Shown here piece by piece: positions 29,861 through 34,252 of a stretch of DNA of 34,252 nt. Under the pieces are notes generated by a model. It worked only from the letters and a program-made list of their open reading frames with translations. It searched no databases and was not told the DNA's origin. Source of the stretch: Chloroflexota bacterium (GTDB taxonomy: Bacteria; Chloroflexota; Anaerolineae; Anaerolineales; Villigracilaceae); NCBI GenBank assembly GCA_016865985.1, contig VGNO01000008.1, positions 1-34,252 on the forward strand, read 5' to 3'. How positions within the stretch are numbered: the stretch's first letter is position 1; each line of letters begins with the position of its first letter. Made by a program: the position numbers and the translations under genes.

Positions 29861-30574
29861 ATGTATTTCAAACCCACAAAAACCACCCTGCTCCTCGGGA
29901 TGCTTGTCTCGCTCCTGGCGGCGTGCGGCAGTCCTTCGGGTGGACTGCCAACTTCGACCGTGGATGTCGCTTCGTTGCAAACAGCCGCAGTTGGAACCTT
30001 CGTCGCCGGGTTGACCGCTGCTGTTCCTACAGCGACCGAGACCCCACCGCCCACGTCCACGCCCACCCAAACAGGGACACCCCTCCCGCCAACGTCGACC
30101 TTTACCGCCACGCCAACGGATGTGCTCTTCAACGTCCTCAACGCAGTTGAAGAGGCCGAGTACCTGCCCACACATATTGCCTTCTATGTCATTTCCCCAA
30201 TTTCAGCGCCAGAGTGTACATACTACATGCGCCCTGTGATAGCCGCGCCGTATCCGCTGAAGACAGGGGATGTGATCGTGGATGTGACGGCGGCTCTGAC
30301 AGCGCTCTTCCGGTTCAATTTTTCCGAACCAGGCGGTTTTCCCAACCCGATGCTGCCTGCCAGTCTACAGGTCACCGGCGTGACCCGCGAAGGCGGGTCG
30401 ATGACAGTCCACCTGACAGGCAACCCAGCCCGGACGGATGATAAATGCACGAACCGCCAGATGCGCGACCAGCTGGTTACGACCATTCACAGGATCGCCA
30501 ACGGGTTTGGTATCTACGATATCGTCATCTGGCTGGACACGAATCTGTATGACGATTACATGATTGGTGAGTAG
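29861..30574 (+). CDS. Putative lipoprotein B of a tandem paralogous pair, T/P-rich linker, possible GerMN-like domain
   Basis: LLLGMLVSLLAACGSPSGG lipobox; colinear with the 29103 gene (IAYYWIYPVEMTTACTYYVLPYIAYP vs IAFYVISPISAPECTYYMRPVIAAP; GITDVVVWYDGQLLDDLL vs GIYDIVIWLDTNLYDDYM). Confidence 0.75.
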   Translation: MYFKPTKTTLLLGMLVSLLAACGSPSGGLPTSTVDVASLQTAAVGTFVAGLTAAVPTATETPPPTSTPTQTGTPLPPTSTFTATPTDVLFNVLNAVEEAEYLPTHIAFYVISPISAPECTYYMRPVIAAPYPLKTGDVIVDVTAALTALFRFNFSEPGGFPNPMLPASLQVTGVTREGGSMTVHLTGNPARTDDKCTNRQMRDQLVTTIHRIANGFGIYDIVIWLDTNLYDDYMIGE

Positions 30575-30582
30575 GACAGGTT

Positions 30583-31410
30583 ATGGATCAGCCGCTGCGT
30601 TGCGTTGCCATCATCCAGGGCAGGATGTCCGCCTCCCGCCTGCCGGGCAAGGTTTTGCGGCCGATCGCTGGCAAGCCGATGCTGGAGCGGGTGGTCGAGC
30701 GGACGCGTCGCGCCAGATTGGTGGACGAGGTGTTCGTCGCAACGACGGCCGATGCCTCGGATGACCCAGTGGCAGAGTTTTGCCAGGGTCGCGGCTATGC
30801 CTGTTGGCGCGGCAGCCAGTTCGACGTCCTGGACCGTTACTACCAGGCGGCGCGCTTGGCCCGTGCCGAGGTGATCATCCGCATCACAGCCGATTGCCCA
30901 CTAATAGACCCGCAGTTGATTGACCTGACGGTGAGTGAGTTCTATCAGGTGAAGGCAGATTTTGCCGCCAACCGGCTCCCACCGCCCTGGCATCGCACCT
31001 ATCCCATCGGGCTGGATGTGGAGGTATGCGCCTTCACTGGCCTCGAACAGGCCTGGCGCGAAGCCGATAAGCCTCACCAGAGGGAACATGTCATGCCGTT
31101 CTTTTATGAAGGCATCCCGGTGGAGGCGGCGCACACGAACCGGCCGGTATCTTTATATACTTCGCCGCGCGGTTTTCGGGTGTTGTACTTGAACCACGAC
31201 CCCGACCTCGGCGCCATGCGCTGGACGGTCGATACACCCGAGGACCTAGATCTTCTGAATTGCATCTATGATCGTTTCAATGGCCGGGATGACTTTTCCT
31301 GGCAGGAGATCCTGGCGTTATTCCAGCGCGAACCGCAACTGGCGCAGGTCAATGCCGCGGTGCACCACAAGGCATACAACGATCTGGATCAGAGAGCCAG
31401 GAAACCATGA
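30583..31410 (+). CDS. Cytidylyltransferase, SpsF/NeuA-like
   Basis: VAIIQGRMSASRLPGKVLRPIAGKPMLERVVERTRRARLVDEVFVATTADASDDPVAEFC...VLDRYYQAARLARAEVIIRITADCPLIDPQLID. Confidence 0.9.
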   Translation: MDQPLRCVAIIQGRMSASRLPGKVLRPIAGKPMLERVVERTRRARLVDEVFVATTADASDDPVAEFCQGRGYACWRGSQFDVLDRYYQAARLARAEVIIRITADCPLIDPQLIDLTVSEFYQVKADFAANRLPPPWHRTYPIGLDVEVCAFTGLEQAWREADKPHQREHVMPFFYEGIPVEAAHTNRPVSLYTSPRGFRVLYLNHDPDLGAMRWTVDTPEDLDLLNCIYDRFNGRDDFSWQEILALFQREPQLAQVNAAVHHKAYNDLDQRARKP

Positions 31411-32267
31411 AAGCAGTTTTGCTGGAACTCCTGCGTTGCCCCACCTGCTCCGGAAGATATCGGCTCGAGCTGGACCGTCTGGTATGCTCGTACTGCCAAG
31501 CTGAGATTCCCCTCCAGAGTGGAATTTCGCTCTTTTCAGATGTTCCACCGGATATCACTCCTTCCGAGAAGCGGCTGCGCGGCGCCGGGATGGATACCCC
31601 CTGGCGCTGCGCCAATACGCGCTTCCTGGCAGGAGAGGCGCAGCGGATCGCCGGGAATGCAATCGTTCTCGATGTTGGCTCTGGCCGTGGTGATTTTTCG
31701 AGCATATTCACAGATCAGCGTTACCTGGCCGTGGAAATCTATCCGTATCCGGAAGTGGATGTTGTTTGTGACCTGACGAAGGTCAACCCTTTTGCGCTAG
31801 GCAGCCTGGATGTGATCCTCCTGATGAACGTGCTGGAGCATCTGCCGGATGCGATGGATTTCATCCAGAACCTTTCCGGTTTGCTGCGCCCAGGCGGGAA
31901 GATCCTGGCGGCGGTACCCTTCCTGGTCAAAATCCACTAGGCTCCCTATGATTTTGCCCGGTACACCCATTACCTCCTGCAAAAAATGGGCGAAGCGGCC
32001 AACCTGCAGATTGAGCGGATGGATGGTTATTACGATCCTGTTTTTCTTCTCGGCGAAAGTGAGCGCTATGTTCGGTTCTGGGCTTCATCCAGGTACCCGG
32101 CCGTTCGTCGCAGGATGTTGGCTGTGATGCTGGCCGGTTTGCGTTTGTACCAGGGGATCCTGTCACGCCTGCTGGGCGCTGGTTATCTGGCGGATGCAGT
32201 AAAAGAGAACAACCCGTCTCCGGTTGGGTATCATGTCATTTATCGGAAGGCTGAGCAATCTCAATGA
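31407..32267 (+). pseudogene. Class I SAM methyltransferase with N-terminal Zn-ribbon, interrupted by in-frame TAG at 31938-31940
   Basis: CPTCSGRYRLELDRLVCSYC; VLDVGSGRGDFSSIF; LLMNVLEHLPDAMDFIQNLSGLLRPGGKILAAVPFLVKIH*APYDFARYTHYLLQKMGEAANLQIERMDGYYDPVF... Same frame continues to 32267, where the stop overlaps the next start (ATGA). Confidence 0.8.
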
Positions 32268-33136
32268 GTGAACTGGTGCAGAACTGTCCCCTTTGCGGTG
32301 GTGAACACAGCCATCTTTTTGACCAGCGTAATTTCAAAGGCCATAAGGTTGTGAACCGCATCTGCCTTTCCTGCGGGCTGGTATTTCAATCCCCGCGCAT
32401 GACGGAAAAAGAAGCAGCTGCGTTCTACGAGAACGAATACCGCCTCCTCTACCAGGGCGGAGAGGATCCGACCGCCAAGGATCTGGCCGTGCAACGAGCG
32501 CGCGCCGCTTCCCTGCTAACTTACGTGAAGCCGCATGTACAGGAACTGTCACGTCACCTCGATATTGGCTCTTCAGCGGGCTTGCTCTTGCAGGAGATTG
32601 GCAAAGCCTATGGTTGCCAGCCAGTCGGCGTGGAACCGGGGGAGGCTTATCGCAAGTATGCGAGCCATAAGGGGATGACGGTTTACGAATCCCTTGAAAC
32701 GCTGAAGAGGAATGAAAGTACAGGCTTCGATCTGATCAGCATGGCGCATGTGCTCGAACACCTGCCAGACCCGGTTGGCTACTTATCCCATTTACGCGAA
32801 TCGCTTCTGGAGTCGGATGGTTGGTTGTTGATCGAGGCGCCGAATCTGTATGCCCATGACTGTTTCGAACCGGCTCACCTGTTTTCATTCAGCGCGCATA
32901 CCCTGCGACAGGTTATCTCCAGGGCTGGTTATAAAATAGTGAAGTTGGAGCAGCATGGCAGGCCGCGTTCGAGCATCCTCCCCTATTACCTGACAGCCCT
33001 GGCGCGTCCTGCAAAGAATCCAACCCAGCATGAAGTGAAACGAGAAGGGAAAGTGAAATTCAAGCGTCAATTGGGTATGCTCCGCCGGCGCCTGCTGGGT
33101 CGCCTGGCGCCGGGAAAAGTCTGGAAAGCGGTATAG
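32264..33136 (+). CDS. Class I SAM-dependent methyltransferase with N-terminal Zn-binding motif
   Basis: CPLCGGEHSHLFDQRNFKGHKVVNRICLSCGLVFQSPRMTEKEAAAFYENEY; HLDIGSSAGLLLQEIG; MAHVLEHLPDPVGYLSHLRESL. Confidence 0.9.
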   Translation: MSELVQNCPLCGGEHSHLFDQRNFKGHKVVNRICLSCGLVFQSPRMTEKEAAAFYENEYRLLYQGGEDPTAKDLAVQRARAASLLTYVKPHVQELSRHLDIGSSAGLLLQEIGKAYGCQPVGVEPGEAYRKYASHKGMTVYESLETLKRNESTGFDLISMAHVLEHLPDPVGYLSHLRESLLESDGWLLIEAPNLYAHDCFEPAHLFSFSAHTLRQVISRAGYKIVKLEQHGRPRSSILPYYLTALARPAKNPTQHEVKREGKVKFKRQLGMLRRRLLGRLAPGKVWKAV

Positions 33137-33139
33137 GCT

Positions 33140-34252
33140 ATGAAGCAAAAAACAGTCTTCATCAGCGCCGACCTGGCCTCGTCTTTGATCTACTACCTGC
33201 AGAGCGATATCTGGTCTGTACTGCGCGCAGCCGGGGTACAGGTCGTTCTCCTGACCAATGACCGGTTCGTGGATCCGCTGAGAAAGAGTAATCCCGACCT
33301 GGTAGTGGAAAGTCTGCGCCTGGATGCCTGTGAACGATATTTCCGCGAAGTGAACCAACCGCTTCAATACTGGCTTCATTTCCTGCGGCGTGTCGGTGGT
33401 TCCTGCCGGATCAATACCAGTCCGATGGATGCGGTGATCGGGGAGAGCGGCACTTTCAAGACTGGTGGGATCAAAGCTCTGGTCCTCCGTTTCGTGATCT
33501 GGCTGATGAGGCATTCGCGCCTGGCGCGATGGATCGTAGTACGCAGCCAGTTCAGGTTCACACCCGGGATCTATGATGACTATTTTGAGCGCTATCAGCC
33601 CGACCTGGTCATTGCCAGTACACCTGGATGGCGGGAAGACCGCTATTTGTTGCGGGAAGCGAATGCAATAGGAATCAAGACCGCCGCCGCGATCGTAGGC
33701 TGGGATAATCCATCGAGTTACCGCCTCTCCGGGGCTCGGGTGGACCATGTCACCTGCTGGTCCGAGATCCAGAAGGATGAATTGGTCCGAGGCGCGGATT
33801 GGTCGCCGAAGCGGGTGCACATCGGGGGTATCCCTTCTTATGATGGTTATTTTCGTCGCGCCTGGCAAACACCTCGTGAGGAATACTTCCAGCAGCACAA
33901 TCTCGATCCCAACCGCAAGTTGATATCCTATGCCTGTAGTTTTGTTTCGTTCTCACCGAATTTCGCCAATGTGGAGACGCTGGCCAGGCTGATCGGGAAC
34001 GATTTACTGGTCGAGCCTGTCCAACTACTGATCCGGCTCCATCCCGTACATCTCCATCCCGGTACGAGGTTTGCCGAGGAGGCGGAGCGCATCCACGCTT
34101 TGTCCAGGGTATATCCAAATGTCCATGTGGTCCGGCCTCAATCGTTGGGCGGCGATATGCGTTATTATGCAGGCGAGGATATGCCCGAAAAAGCCTCCAT
34201 GATGGCATATTCGGATATCTTCCTGACGGTTTACTCGACCATGGTGGTTGAA
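33140..34252 (+). CDS. Surface carbohydrate biosynthesis / GT-B-like protein, 3' truncated by window edge
   Basis: Not in the supplied ORF track because it runs off the end. Manual translation from ATG 33140: MKQKTVFISADLASSLIYYLQSDIWSVLRAAGVQVVLLTNDRF...NPDLVVESLRLDACERYFREVNQ...MPEKASMMAYSDIFLTVYSTMVVE, no stop to 34252. Confidence 0.85.
   Translation, partial: MKQKTVFISADLASSLIYYLQSDIWSVLRAAGVQVVLLTNDRFVDPLRKSNPDLVVESLRLDACERYFREVNQPLQYWLHFLRRVGGSCRINTSPMDAVIGESGTFKTGGIKALVLRFVIWLMRHSRLARWIVVRSQFRFTPGIYDDYFERYQPDLVIASTPGWREDRYLLREANAIGIKTAAAIVGWDNPSSYRLSGARVDHVTCWSEIQKDELVRGADWSPKRVHIGGIPSYDGYFRRAWQTPREEYFQQHNLDPNRKLISYACSFVSFSPNFANVETLARLIGNDLLVEPVQLLIRLHPVHLHPGTRFAEEAERIHALSRVYPNVHVVRPQSLGGDMRYYAGEDMPEKASMMAYSDIFLTVYSTMVVE

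Noticed and set aside
31938-31940. TAG as pyrrolysine codon
   Set aside because: Pyl is known mainly in methylamine methyltransferases with dedicated pyl genes; this is a SAM-dependent glycan-type methyltransferase and no pyl genes are visible. A mutation or error is simpler.
32885-33898. 337-aa minus-strand ORF
   Set aside because: Shadow of the sense genes at 32264 and 33140; no recognisable domain.

Overview
Bacterial chromosome segment, GC-rich, with gene style and protein families resembling Chloroflexota/Anaerolineae (inference from protein appearance only). Positions 1-17.7 kb hold ordinary housekeeping and accessory genes: a TolB/WD40-like protein, class-2 PyrD, an M29 aminopeptidase, an XPB/Ssl2-N-like protein, a diacylglycerol-kinase-family protein, a GAF-GGDEF protein, an SDR + FAD-oxidase pair resembling DprE2/DprE1, an FHA protein, a peptidase-MA-like lipoprotein, an AI-2E-family transporter, a P1 peptidase, a PF04020-type membrane protein and a GNAT. 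From 17.7 kb to the right edge, all genes lie on the + strand in a tightly packed surface-polysaccharide locus. It starts with a MarR/wHTH EPS-type regulator and contains Wzm/Wzt-like ABC exporter genes, several sugar-nucleotide SDRs, a NeuB-family synthase, an SpsF-like cytidylyltransferase, glycosyltransferases and methyltransferases. Most notable observations: (1) a cluster of DnaA-box-like 9-mers, three of them at exact 21-bp spacing, in the 3' end of an RmlD-like gene; (2) an in-frame TAG inside an otherwise intact methyltransferase; (3) apparent in-frame insertions in three conserved genes, one of them clearly a palindromic dispersed repeat also present in an intergenic region; (4) two tandem paralogous lipoproteins embedded in the nonulosonate-type gene block; (5) a promoter with an overlapping palindrome upstream of the EPS regulator. 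No tRNA, rRNA, CRISPR or transposase genes were seen. No complete novel defence or mobile system was identified. All family assignments are from reading protein sequence without database searches.
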